From Paraburkholderia largidicola (lineage in GTDB: Bacteria; Pseudomonadota; Gammaproteobacteria; Burkholderiales; Burkholderiaceae), in the NCBI RefSeq assembly GCF_013426895.1, contig NZ_AP023175.1, positions 1,302,001-1,366,000 on the forward strand: a stretch of 64,000 bases of DNA. Direction: 5' to 3'. This document shows positions 1 through 7,807 of the stretch, in pieces; positions within the stretch are counted from its first letter, which is position 1, and each line of letters opens with the position of its first letter. The notes beneath the pieces were generated by a model. That model had not been told where the DNA came from and searched no databases. It was given only the letters and a program-made list of their open reading frames with translations. Both the position numbers and the translations under genes were made by a program.

Positions 1-1
1 G

Positions 2-367
2 ATCCTCGAAGTCCTGCGCCATCACGATCTGGACGGCGTGCTGGCCGCTGTCGTGCGCTATTACGGCGGCGTGAAGCTCGGCGCGGGCGGCCTCGTGCGC
101 GCCTATACCGACGCGATCGCCACCGCGTTGCAGGACGCGCCGCGTGTCGAGCGGATCGCGCTTGCGTCCTTGCAGGTCGAGATCGGCTATCCCGACGAAG
201 CCCGCGTGCGACGCTGGATCGAACAGGAAAACTACGCGCTCGAAGCGAGCGCGTACGACATGAACGTGCAACTGACGATACGCATGCCCGTCACGGCCAT
301 CGACGCCGCGCGTGAAGCCTTGCGCGATATGACGCAAGGCCGCGCAATTTTCCCCGAAAGCCTCTGA
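2..367 (+). CDS. yigZ: YigZ/IMPACT-family protein, 3' part only
   Basis: The open frame enters from the left edge and ends at TGA 365-367, so only about 121 C-terminal residues are present and the true start is outside the window. The visible part carries the family signature (RYYGGVKLGAGGLVRAY) that closes the N-terminal IMPACT fold. It is followed by a roughly 65-residue ferredoxin-like domain of the DUF1949 kind, rich in short acidic/hydrophobic strands. Members are about 200 residues long and are linked to translation or stress by homology with eukaryotic IMPACT; the bacterial role is not settled. It converges on the minus-strand dehydrogenase gene across a strong hairpin. Confidence 0.85.
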   Translation: MLEVLRHHDLDGVLAAVVRYYGGVKLGAGGLVRAYTDAIATALQDAPRVERIALASLQVEIGYPDEARVRRWIEQENYALEASAYDMNVQLTIRMPVTAIDAAREALRDMTQGRAIFPESL

Positions 368-380
368 GCAGAACCAGAAC

Positions 381-420
381 AAAACGGCCGCGTGCCGGAA
401 AAGTACCGTGCACGCGGCCG
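381..420 (-). terminator. Rho-independent terminator for the minus-strand catabolic operon
   Basis: A perfect 11-bp stem (cggccgcgtgc, 385-395, pairing with 410-420) encloses a 14-base loop. It is preceded on the plus strand by aaaa, so a minus-strand transcript reads stem-loop then UUUU. It lies just past the stop of the GMC dehydrogenase and between two convergent genes. Confidence 0.75.
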
Positions 421-448
421 CTCTGGAAGGCCTGTAACTTGTCGATGC

Positions 449-2116
449 TCAATGCGCCGCAGCAAACACCTTCGCCGATTGCTTCGCTTGCGCACCCGCC
501 GCTGCCAGCGCATCTTCGAGAATCATCTCGGCGCCCTTCTCCGCGACCATCATCGTCGGCGCGTTGATATTGCCTGACGTGATGTTCGGGAAGATCGACG
601 CATCGACGATCCGCAAGCCCGACATGCCATGCACGCGCAGCCGCTCGTCGACGACCGAGTTGCCATCGTCCGGCCCCATCGCGCACGAACCGCACAGGTG
701 ATAGATCGAACCCGACTGTTCCCGGAAGTACTGCAGGAAAGCTTCGCGATCGTTCACTTGCGGGCCGGGCGATATCTCTTCGACAGTGATGTCCTTGAGC
801 GCCGCCGTCGACATGATCTTGCGCACCAGTTCGCAGCCTTCGATGGCTTCGTCGATATCTTTTTGCGTCGTCAGCGCGTTGATGCGAATCTTCGCGGCAT
901 CTTCCGCACGGTCGGACGCGATCTGGATCGAGCCGCGGCTACTCGGACGGCACGGATTGAAGCACAGCAGGAAGCCCGAATACGGTTCGGGTTCGAGGCT
1001 CGCCTTGTTGCTCTTCGGAATGCGATACGACAACGGGTTGAAATAGAGCTGCAGGTTAGGCAACGCTTCTTTCTCGCTGCTTTTGAAGAAGCCGCCAGCC
1101 TGGTTCACGCTCATCGCAAGCGGGCCTTTGCGCGTCAGCAGGTATTGCAAGCCGAGCTTGAGCTTGCCCAGCAACGGACGCATTTCGTCATTCAGCGTCT
1201 TCACGTTCGAGCGATAGTAGAAGCTCACGCAAAGATGATCCTGCAGATTTTGCCCGACTGCCGGCAAATGATGCACGAGAGGAACGCGATGCTCCGCGAG
1301 CAGCGCGCTATCGCCGACACCCGACAGTTGCAGCAGCTTCGGCGTATCGACGGCGCCCGCCGAAAGAATCACTTCCCGCTTCGCGGTGAAATGACGCGCA
1401 CTGCCGTTCTGCTTCACGACGACGCCCGTCGCGCGCCGGTCCGCGTCGAACAGCACCTGCGTGACGAGCACTTCACGCTCGACCGTCAGGTTCTTCCGGT
1501 TGAGCACCGGGTGCAGGTATTCGAAGCTGCTCGACGAACGCTGGCCATTACGCGTGTTCACGTCGTAAATGCCCGCGCCTTCGAACTGCGCACCGTTGAA
1601 GTCGTCAGTGCGCTTGTAGCCCGCCTGCTCGCAGCCCTTGATGAACACGTGACAGATGGGATGCGCCGCATCCTTCATCGGGGAAATGCCGATCGGGCCA
1701 TTTGCGCCGTGATACTCCGTGTTGCCGAGCGGATGCGCTTCGAGCTTGCGGAAATACGGCAGTACGTCGCGATACGACCAGCCCTTGTTGCCCGCCTCCG
1801 CCCAGTCGTCGTAATCCTGCGCCTGGCCGCGCACGTAGATCATTGCGTTGATCGAACCGGAGCCGCCCTGCACCTTGCCACGCGGGCAATACAACGAGCG
1901 GTTGTCGAGTTCCTTCTCCGGCTCGCTGTAGTACATCCAGTTGTAGGTTTCGTTGTAGTACGTCTTCGTGAAACCGACTGGAATTTTGAACCAGAACGAA
2001 TCGTCGGCTTTGCCCGCTTCGAGCAGCAGCACCGAGTACTGGCCGGACGCCGACAGCCGGTTGGCGAGAATGCAGCCCGCAGATCCCGCTCCGACGATGA
2101 TGTAGTCGTAATTCAT
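449..2116 (-). CDS. GMC-family FAD-dependent dehydrogenase (choline dehydrogenase-like)
   Basis: 555 residues, normal for the glucose-methanol-choline oxidoreductase family. The N-terminus holds the Rossmann FAD motif GAGSAG followed by an acidic LLLEAG strand end. The GMC signature around GGSGSINAMIYVRG is near residue 85. The C-terminal part has the catalytic His region (IYHLCGSCAMG) and the FAD-contacting ending NINAPTMMVAEKGA. These enzymes oxidise primary or secondary alcohols and pass electrons to quinone or another acceptor. It is the last gene of a minus-strand set with an enolase-superfamily dehydratase (47 bp upstream), an MFS permease and an aldehyde dehydrogenase. The substrate is therefore more likely a polyol or sugar derivative than choline, but this is inference. 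Confidence 0.9.
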   Translation of the reverse strand: MNYDYIIVGAGSAGCILANRLSASGQYSVLLLEAGKADDSFWFKIPVGFTKTYYNETYNWMYYSEPEKELDNRSLYCPRGKVQGGSGSINAMIYVRGQAQDYDDWAEAGNKGWSYRDVLPYFRKLEAHPLGNTEYHGANGPIGISPMKDAAHPICHVFIKGCEQAGYKRTDDFNGAQFEGAGIYDVNTRNGQRSSSSFEYLHPVLNRKNLTVEREVLVTQVLFDADRRATGVVVKQNGSARHFTAKREVILSAGAVDTPKLLQLSGVGDSALLAEHRVPLVHHLPAVGQNLQDHLCVSFYYRSNVKTLNDEMRPLLGKLKLGLQYLLTRKGPLAMSVNQAGGFFKSSEKEALPNLQLYFNPLSYRIPKSNKASLEPEPYSGFLLCFNPCRPSSRGSIQIASDRAEDAAKIRINALTTQKDIDEAIEGCELVRKIMSTAALKDITVEEISPGPQVNDREAFLQYFREQSGSIYHLCGSCAMGPDDGNSVVDERLRVHGMSGLRIVDASIFPNITSGNINAPTMMVAEKGAEMILEDALAAAGAQAKQSAKVFAAAH

Positions 2117-2163
2117 GTTCTATTCGCCCGCAGGCGTCCAATACGTGGAATACGTGTTCGCGT

Positions 2164-3381
2164 TTAGCCCTTGGCGGGCGCGAGATCCTTCACGTCGGCC
2201 GGTTTCGACGCCATCTGTAGATGCAGGCGCTCGCCCTTGTACGGCGTGTGCTGATTGACCACTTCCATATTCAGCTCGACACCCAGGCCCGGTTCCGTCG
2301 ACGGAATGATGTAGCCGTCTTCCCAGCGGATCGGCGTCTTCAGCACTTCCGCATGGAAACCGCCCCACGTGCCGATGCTTTCCTGAATCAGGAAGTTCGG
2401 CGTGCAGGTTGCAAGCTGAATGCTCGCGGCGGCGCCGACCGGACCGTTGTAGAGGTGCGGCGCGATCTGCGCGTAATACACCTCGGCGAGGGTGGCGACC
2501 TTCTTCGCTTCGAGCAGGCCGCCGACGCGCGCCACGTTCAGTTGCAGGATCGACGCGCCGCCCGCTTCCAGCAGCTTGTGGAATTCGTATTTCGTGGTGA
2601 GGCGCTCGCCAGCCGAAATCGGAATGCTCGTGTGCCGCGCGACTTCGGCCATTGCCTCATGCTGTCCCGGCGGCACGGGCTCTTCGAACCACAACGGGTC
2701 GTATTTTTCGAGGCGCTTCGCCAGACGGATCGCCGACGCCGGCACCATTTGCCCATGCGTGCCGAACAGCAGGTCAGCCTTGCTGCCCACGGCTTCGCGC
2801 ACCTTGCGGCAGAACGTTTCGCAACGGTCCATCACTTCGAGCGACAGATGATGGCCCGAGTAAGCCGTATAAGGGCCAGCAGGATCGAACTTCACCGCGG
2901 TAAAGCCGCGCTTGACGTTTTCCGCCGCGCATTCGGCTGCGAGATCGGGATCGTCGTAGTCGTATTCGCCGCGGCGGTTCTTCGGGTACAGATACGTGTA
3001 AGAACGCAGGCGTTCATGCACGCGGCCGCCGAGCAGCTCGTACACGGGCTTGTTCGCCGCCTTGCCGATGATGTCCCAGCACGCCATTTCGAGGCCGCTG
3101 ACGACGCCCATCATCGTCAGGTCGGGGCGCTGCGTGAAGCCGCTCGAATACGCTTCACGCCACAGACGTTCGACGTGGTGCGGGTCTTTGTCGAGCAGAT
3201 ACCGCGAGAACACGTCGTCGATGATGGGCGCCATCGCATTCGGATGAAACGTGGCCGAATAGATTTCGCCGACGCCTTCAATCCCGCAATCCGTCTTCAG
3301 CTTGACGAAGATCCAGTACATGCCGCCGATATGCGGCGGCGGCACGGCGACGATATGCGTTTCGAGCGAGACGACTTTCAT
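2164..3381 (-). CDS. Enolase-superfamily (mandelate racemase/muconate lactonizing) sugar-acid dehydratase-like enzyme
   Basis: 405 residues with the two-domain enolase layout: an N-terminal capping region (1-125, with GVGEIYSATFHP) and a TIM barrel. Visible catalytic-end motifs are KFDPAGPY near residue 165, GTHGQ near 215, the Glu ligand region WFEEPVPP, the second Glu region SAGERL and the late His region QIAPHLYNG. This arrangement is typical of acid-sugar dehydratases of the galactonate/galactarate group. The usual first metal-ligand Asp (as in DxHG) appears to be replaced in GTHGQ. The ATG directly abuts the stop codon of the upstream MFS permease gene (zero-base spacing), so transporter and enzyme are almost certainly co-expressed and probably share a substrate. 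The exact sugar acid cannot be read from the sequence. Confidence 0.88.
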   Translation of the reverse strand: MKVVSLETHIVAVPPPHIGGMYWIFVKLKTDCGIEGVGEIYSATFHPNAMAPIIDDVFSRYLLDKDPHHVERLWREAYSSGFTQRPDLTMMGVVSGLEMACWDIIGKAANKPVYELLGGRVHERLRSYTYLYPKNRRGEYDYDDPDLAAECAAENVKRGFTAVKFDPAGPYTAYSGHHLSLEVMDRCETFCRKVREAVGSKADLLFGTHGQMVPASAIRLAKRLEKYDPLWFEEPVPPGQHEAMAEVARHTSIPISAGERLTTKYEFHKLLEAGGASILQLNVARVGGLLEAKKVATLAEVYYAQIAPHLYNGPVGAAASIQLATCTPNFLIQESIGTWGGFHAEVLKTPIRWEDGYIIPSTEPGLGVELNMEVVNQHTPYKGERLHLQMASKPADVKDLAPAKG

Positions 3382-4701
3382 TTACGCTTCCTTCCTGTTA
3401 AGCATATTGCGCAGCACGAGGCCCGCGCAGCCGCCGACGGCGGATACGGCGGCCACGTAGCCGAAGTACATTTGATAACCATGCACGCCCGGATAGTTCT
3501 GGGTCAGATATCCGTTGATGAGCGGCAGGAAAACATCGGGCGAATAACCGAGTACCGAAATCAGGCCAATCGCGAGACCCATCGTCTCGACGGGCACGTT
3601 GCAGCGATCGAGCAGCGACCAGTAGAGACCGCGAATTGCATACGTCAGCACGCCGATGAAGAGCACCAGAAACACCAGCATCACATGGCTGCTGATCTGC
3701 GGCGCAGCGACCAGGCCGATCAGCGAGAGCGACGCGAGGAAGAGCGCGATGATCAGCACGGTCACTTTCGAAAAGCGGTCGCCGAGAAAGCCGCCGCCAA
3801 TGCCGCCGATGGGACGCATCCACAGCTTGAGCGTCGTAATCATGCCCGCCATCACCACGGACAAGCCAATCTCGCCTTCATGCAGATACGCGGAGAAGCT
3901 GTAGGTCGCCCAGAACACCTGATAGCCGCAGAACACGATTGCCGCGACGAGCCACAGTTCGGGAATCTTCGCGAGCGTGATCAGATCGGCGATCACGTTG
4001 CTGCGTTTGGCGGCTTTCGCGCGGCTCGATTGCTCCGCTTTCGACGACGGATCCTTCACCAGTGCGAGCACCACGCCCAGGCCGATGCACAGGAACGCGT
4101 ACATATAAACGACGACCTTGAAGCCGACAGCCGCCGGTTCGCCTTTCGTCTGCGTGAGCCATGCGAACAGCGTGATGGCGATCGTCGCGAGCATCGCTTC
4201 GATCAGCCCGCGGCCGCCGTCGAGAAAACCGAAGAAGCGGCCCTGTTCGTCCGCACCCGCGATCATCGACACGCGCTTGATGACGGCCGCCCAGAACGTC
4301 AGACCCGTCGAGAGACCCCAGCCGCCGAAGATCATCAGCAGCAGATTGAACGACGGCGCCGTCGAATACACCAGGCCGAGCAGACCCGTGGCGACGAGCG
4401 AGAAGCTGATCAGCAGGCGCGGCGCGATGCGGTCCGCGAGCCAGCCGCTCGGCAGATAGCTCAGCAGAAAGATCGTGCCGAGCATCGAATACAGGTAGCC
4501 GAGCTGGCTTTCGCTGATGTGGAAAACTTCCAGCATCGTCGGCTGATAGACCTGGCGCAGATAGAGAATCGGATAGATTGCGCCGGCGGCGATGACGAGC
4601 AGCAACAGTTGCACATAGCGCTGTGCCTTGTTGCCGGACTGGTCGGTTGCGCTGGCGGAACGGCGCGTCGAAGCGTCCGTTTGAAGAGGTTGGCTTGCCA
4701 C
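3382..4701 (-). CDS. MFS permease, probably sugar-acid or organic-acid uptake
   Basis: 439 residues with about 12 hydrophobic segments, beginning after a polar 28-residue N-terminus. The loop 2-3 signature is present as LPSGWLADRIAPRLL, and there is a long charged central loop (KDPSSKAEQSSRAKAAKRS) between helices 6 and 7, as expected for the major facilitator superfamily. The stop TAA is immediately followed by the ATG of the dehydratase gene. Its upstream neighbour is an aldehyde dehydrogenase on the same strand, 154 bp away. By context it imports the substrate of the downstream enzymes; the subfamily resembles YihN-like carriers, but that assignment is by eye only. Confidence 0.88.
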   Translation of the reverse strand: MASQPLQTDASTRRSASATDQSGNKAQRYVQLLLLVIAAGAIYPILYLRQVYQPTMLEVFHISESQLGYLYSMLGTIFLLSYLPSGWLADRIAPRLLISFSLVATGLLGLVYSTAPSFNLLLMIFGGWGLSTGLTFWAAVIKRVSMIAGADEQGRFFGFLDGGRGLIEAMLATIAITLFAWLTQTKGEPAAVGFKVVVYMYAFLCIGLGVVLALVKDPSSKAEQSSRAKAAKRSNVIADLITLAKIPELWLVAAIVFCGYQVFWATYSFSAYLHEGEIGLSVVMAGMITTLKLWMRPIGGIGGGFLGDRFSKVTVLIIALFLASLSLIGLVAAPQISSHVMLVFLVLFIGVLTYAIRGLYWSLLDRCNVPVETMGLAIGLISVLGYSPDVFLPLINGYLTQNYPGVHGYQMYFGYVAAVSAVGGCAGLVLRNMLNRKEA

Positions 4702-4855
4702 TGAAATGCTCCTAAGAGACGCGCGAGGAGCACGGCATGCGCCGTGGCCGTCGTGTCTCCGTTACTTTGTTATGAATGCAGCGTGTGCTTTTTATGGTTA
4801 AAAAAGAGAGCGCATTCCGCGTTGCTTTTCGCAGGCGGCATGCGCCCTGACAGGA

Positions 4856-6280
4856 TCAGTACTTCATGACGACCAGACGCGTCTGCGTGAATTCGAGCAT
4901 GCCGTGCTTGCCGTCGTCGCCGCCGAGACCCGAGCGTTTCCAGCCTGCGTGGAAGCCCTGGTACGGATCGGCAGGCGTGCGGTTCACGTAGAGTTCGCCC
5001 GCTTCGATGTTGTTCGCGACCTTCATCGTGGTGCGGTAGTTCTCGGTGTAGAGCACCGACGACAAACCGAACTGGTGGTCGTTGGCCATCTGCAGTGCTT
5101 CGTCGAGCGTGCTGTAGCGCACGACGGGCATGATCGGGCCGAACGTTTCTTCCCGGATGATCTCCATCTCCTGACGGCAATTCGTCAGCAGCGTGGCCGG
5201 ATAGAAGAAGCCCTTGCCCTCAGGCGTCACGCCGCCCGTTTCGAGCGTTGCGCCATCGGCTACCGCGCGCTGGACCATTGCGTGAATCGACTGGCGCGAG
5301 ACTTCGTTGACGAGCGGACCCATCAATGAAGCATCCGTGCGGCGGTCGCCGCTCTTCACGGCGCTCATATGCTTTTTCAGCAGCGCGACGAACTGGTCAT
5401 GCACGCTCTCGTGGACATAGACGCGCTCGATTGCCGTGCAAAGTTGGCCGCAGTGCGTCGTCTTCGAACCGACGAGTTCGCGGGCGGCCTTTTCCAGATC
5501 CGCATCCGGCTCGATGATGGCAGGCGTCTTGCCGCCCAGTTCGAGCGACGGCTTCGCAATGTTCTCTTTGCAGTAGTCGAGCACCTTGCGACCGGCGCCG
5601 ACGCTGCCCGTCAGCGTAATCATGCCGACGGCGGGATGCGTGCAGACGGCTTCCGCCGTTGCGTGGCTCATCGCGAGAATGTTGACCACGCCCGCCGGCA
5701 ATTCGGCGCGGATCACCGCCTTGGCGATTTCGAATGCGGAAGTGGGCGTGTTGTTGCTCGGCCGCACCACCACCGTATTACCCGCGATCAACGCCGGCGC
5801 GATCTTGCGCATGAACGTATACACGGGGTAATTGAACGGAATCAGGCACGCGACGACGCCGATCGGCTCGCGATGCATCACGAGGTTCTCGTCGGGGGTG
5901 TCGCTGGGAATGACTTCGCCTTCGATGCGGCGCGCCCACTCGGCGTGATAGCGCGTGATCTGGCCGGCGTAGATGGCTTCGTTGGTCGCGTCGGCGACGC
6001 TCTTGCCCGACTCCAGCGCGAGGGCCGCGCCGATGGCGGGCGCGCAGTCGGTCAATGCGTCAGCGAGCTTGTGAAGATAAGTAGCGCGCTCCGCAGCGGG
6101 CAGCTTGCGCCAGCTCTTCTGCGCGGCGGCGGCTGCAGCGACTGCTGCTACGGCCTCTTCGCGGGACGCGCCCGATACCTGGGCAATCTGCGCCTCGGTA
6201 GCGGGGTTATAGACGGAGATGAGTTCGTCCGTTGCGGGTTCGACGAACTGGCCGCCAACGAAATTCCGGTCGAGTCGCAT
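4856..6280 (-). CDS. Aldehyde dehydrogenase, AldA (lactaldehyde/glycolaldehyde dehydrogenase)-like
   Basis: 474 residues, the length of E. coli AldA. Substrate and cofactor landmarks are present: the catalytic base region LELGGKTPAI, the catalytic Cys in HCGQLCTAIERVYVH, and EETFGPIMPV near the C-terminus. The Cys neighbourhood resembles the AldA type rather than the betaine-aldehyde type. NAD(P)-dependent oxidation of a short hydroxyaldehyde, such as the aldehyde released by aldol cleavage of a 2-keto-3-deoxy sugar acid, would fit the neighbouring dehydratase and permease. It appears to be the first gene of this minus-strand group. Confidence 0.88.
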   Translation of the reverse strand: MRLDRNFVGGQFVEPATDELISVYNPATEAQIAQVSGASREEAVAAVAAAAAAQKSWRKLPAAERATYLHKLADALTDCAPAIGAALALESGKSVADATNEAIYAGQITRYHAEWARRIEGEVIPSDTPDENLVMHREPIGVVACLIPFNYPVYTFMRKIAPALIAGNTVVVRPSNNTPTSAFEIAKAVIRAELPAGVVNILAMSHATAEAVCTHPAVGMITLTGSVGAGRKVLDYCKENIAKPSLELGGKTPAIIEPDADLEKAARELVGSKTTHCGQLCTAIERVYVHESVHDQFVALLKKHMSAVKSGDRRTDASLMGPLVNEVSRQSIHAMVQRAVADGATLETGGVTPEGKGFFYPATLLTNCRQEMEIIREETFGPIMPVVRYSTLDEALQMANDHQFGLSSVLYTENYRTTMKVANNIEAGELYVNRTPADPYQGFHAGWKRSGLGGDDGKHGMLEFTQTRLVVMKY

Positions 6281-6668
6281 GGTGTTTACCTGGTGACGCG
6301 TGCGCGAAGCACATTACCGGCGGCGAGTTAGAGCAAGGCGAAACATGCAGCCGGCGCATGACCCGGATTCTTCTCTGCGGCCTAATGACGCGCAAGCGAG
6401 TATTTCGACCGCCAAACATTCGTAAAACTCATGTTTGTAGGGAGATATGACAGGCACGCGAACGATTCGCCAGAGGTTGCGGCGGATATGTGGAAATGCG
6501 TCTTTTCAGGGAAGCGTGAGGAGTGCGCCAGGGCAGCGATTTCGCCCTTGCGCGAGCCGGCATTGCACCGGCTGCGAACGAATGGCGCGGCGGCTTGAGC
6601 GCCGCGCGTTGGAACGGTCCGGCAGCATGTCGCCGAACCGGATTACTTGAAAGCCGTTTCGAAGCGGA
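6281..6668. other. Gene-free stretch upstream of the aldehyde dehydrogenase
   Basis: 388 bases between the start of the minus-strand aldehyde dehydrogenase and the stop of the H-NS gene. It should hold the promoter of the catabolic set. I see no convincing open frame, terminator or operator. Confidence 0.5.
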
Positions 6669-7457
6669 TCAAGCCTCGCCCGTCGCGGGCGCTGGCGTCT
6701 GCACTGTCACCGGCGTTTCGACGACGGGCGCAACGCTTTTCACGGCGGCCTTCTTTGCGGCGGCCTTCTTTGCAGCGGCCTTTTTCGCAGGCGCCTTGCT
6801 CGCGCCCGGCTTCTTTGCAGCGGCTTTCTTCGCAATGACGCGCTTGCCGGCAGTCGGCGCGGCAGACTTCGCAGCAACCTTTTTCGCAGCAACCTTTTTC
6901 GCAGCAACCTTTTTAGCAGCCGTCTTCTTGCCGGCGGATTTCGCGGTGGCTTTCTTCGCCGCGACTTTCTTCACAGCGGCTTTTGCGCCTGCCGCCGATG
7001 CCTTTTTCGCAACCTTGCGAGCCGCCGACTTCACTGTTACAGCTTTCTTCGCCGCCGCCTTCTTGGTAGCAGCCTTTGCAGTCACCACGGGTTCTGCTGC
7101 AGCCGCAGCAGCATCGATCAAAAACTTGGTACGGTCTTTCACGTTCTTGATCCATGCCGGCGGCCGGGCATGACCGCTCCACGTTGCCCCCGTCTTGGGA
7201 TCGCGATACTTGGGCGGCAATTTGCCTTTTGCGGCCGATGCAACACCCGCCTTGCCGCTACTGACACCAAGACGCGCTTTGCGCTCGCGTTCGCGCCGTG
7301 CCTTTGCGCGACGCTCGATGTCTTCCGTCGTGAGACCGTGCTTGATCATCAGTTCACGGATCTGGTCCAACGCACCTTGCGCGCCTTGAGCAATGAGCGT
7401 TTCGGCCTGGGTCTGCAGTTTCTTTATACGTGCCTGGATGATTTCCAATGTAGCCAT
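6669..7457 (-). CDS. H-NS-family nucleoid protein with a long Lys/Ala histone-like tail
   Basis: 262 residues, more than twice the usual H-NS length. Residues 1-65 are a charged coiled-coil-like oligomerisation region. Residues 83-103 carry the H-NS DNA-binding signature (KYRDPKTGATWSG, then PPAWI). Residues about 115-262 are almost entirely Lys, Ala, Thr and Val in short repeats such as KKAAAKK and AAKKVAAKKVAAKK, like the tails of histone H1 or bacterial HC2/AlgP-type proteins. A strong GGGAGG ribosome site precedes the ATG. The protein should bind AT-rich DNA through the core and add non-specific backbone binding or compaction through the tail. The tail repeats are prone to slippage, so its length may vary among strains. 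Confidence 0.88.
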   Translation of the reverse strand: MATLEIIQARIKKLQTQAETLIAQGAQGALDQIRELMIKHGLTTEDIERRAKARRERERKARLGVSSGKAGVASAAKGKLPPKYRDPKTGATWSGHARPPAWIKNVKDRTKFLIDAAAAAAEPVVTAKAATKKAAAKKAVTVKSAARKVAKKASAAGAKAAVKKVAAKKATAKSAGKKTAAKKVAAKKVAAKKVAAKSAAPTAGKRVIAKKAAAKKPGASKAPAKKAAAKKAAAKKAAVKSVAPVVETPVTVQTPAPATGEA

Positions 7458-7807
7458 TATTGCCTCCCTTTGAATTGCATACGCGGACTATGCCACGGAA
7501 TTGCTTAGAAGCGCTATGGTTTTAAAGCTTGAGTAAGAAAACCGTTGCCCATCGATACGCTGTTTCTCTTAAGCCTCGCATAAGACTCGTCACACGCAAT
7601 TGCTGAAGCGGCTTTTGCGATTGCATTGCATGCCGCGAGAATAACGACCCGCCTTCAAACGTTAATTCCTTCGACCGCCAATTGCTGCATGGCCGCACGC
7701 CTGCGCCCAATGGGAGGACACTGATAAACTTTCAGCGTCCCTTTCCTTTGCGCTCGCATGCGCGTCGCCGTGCTCTTTGATGGCCGCTTCAACACCTGGA
7801 GATATTG
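7458..7807. other. Divergent intergenic region
   Basis: 350 bases between the H-NS start (minus) and the DedA/PAP2/LssY start (plus). It must contain both promoters. GGAGA at 7798-7802 is the ribosome site for the plus-strand gene. No RNA gene or clear operator was seen. Confidence 0.5.

Noticed and set aside
2221-4704. An 827-codon plus-strand open frame antisense to the dehydratase and permease genes
   Set aside because: Its sequence is Arg/Asp/His-rich shadow translation of two intact minus-strand genes; it has no domain pattern and no ribosome site.
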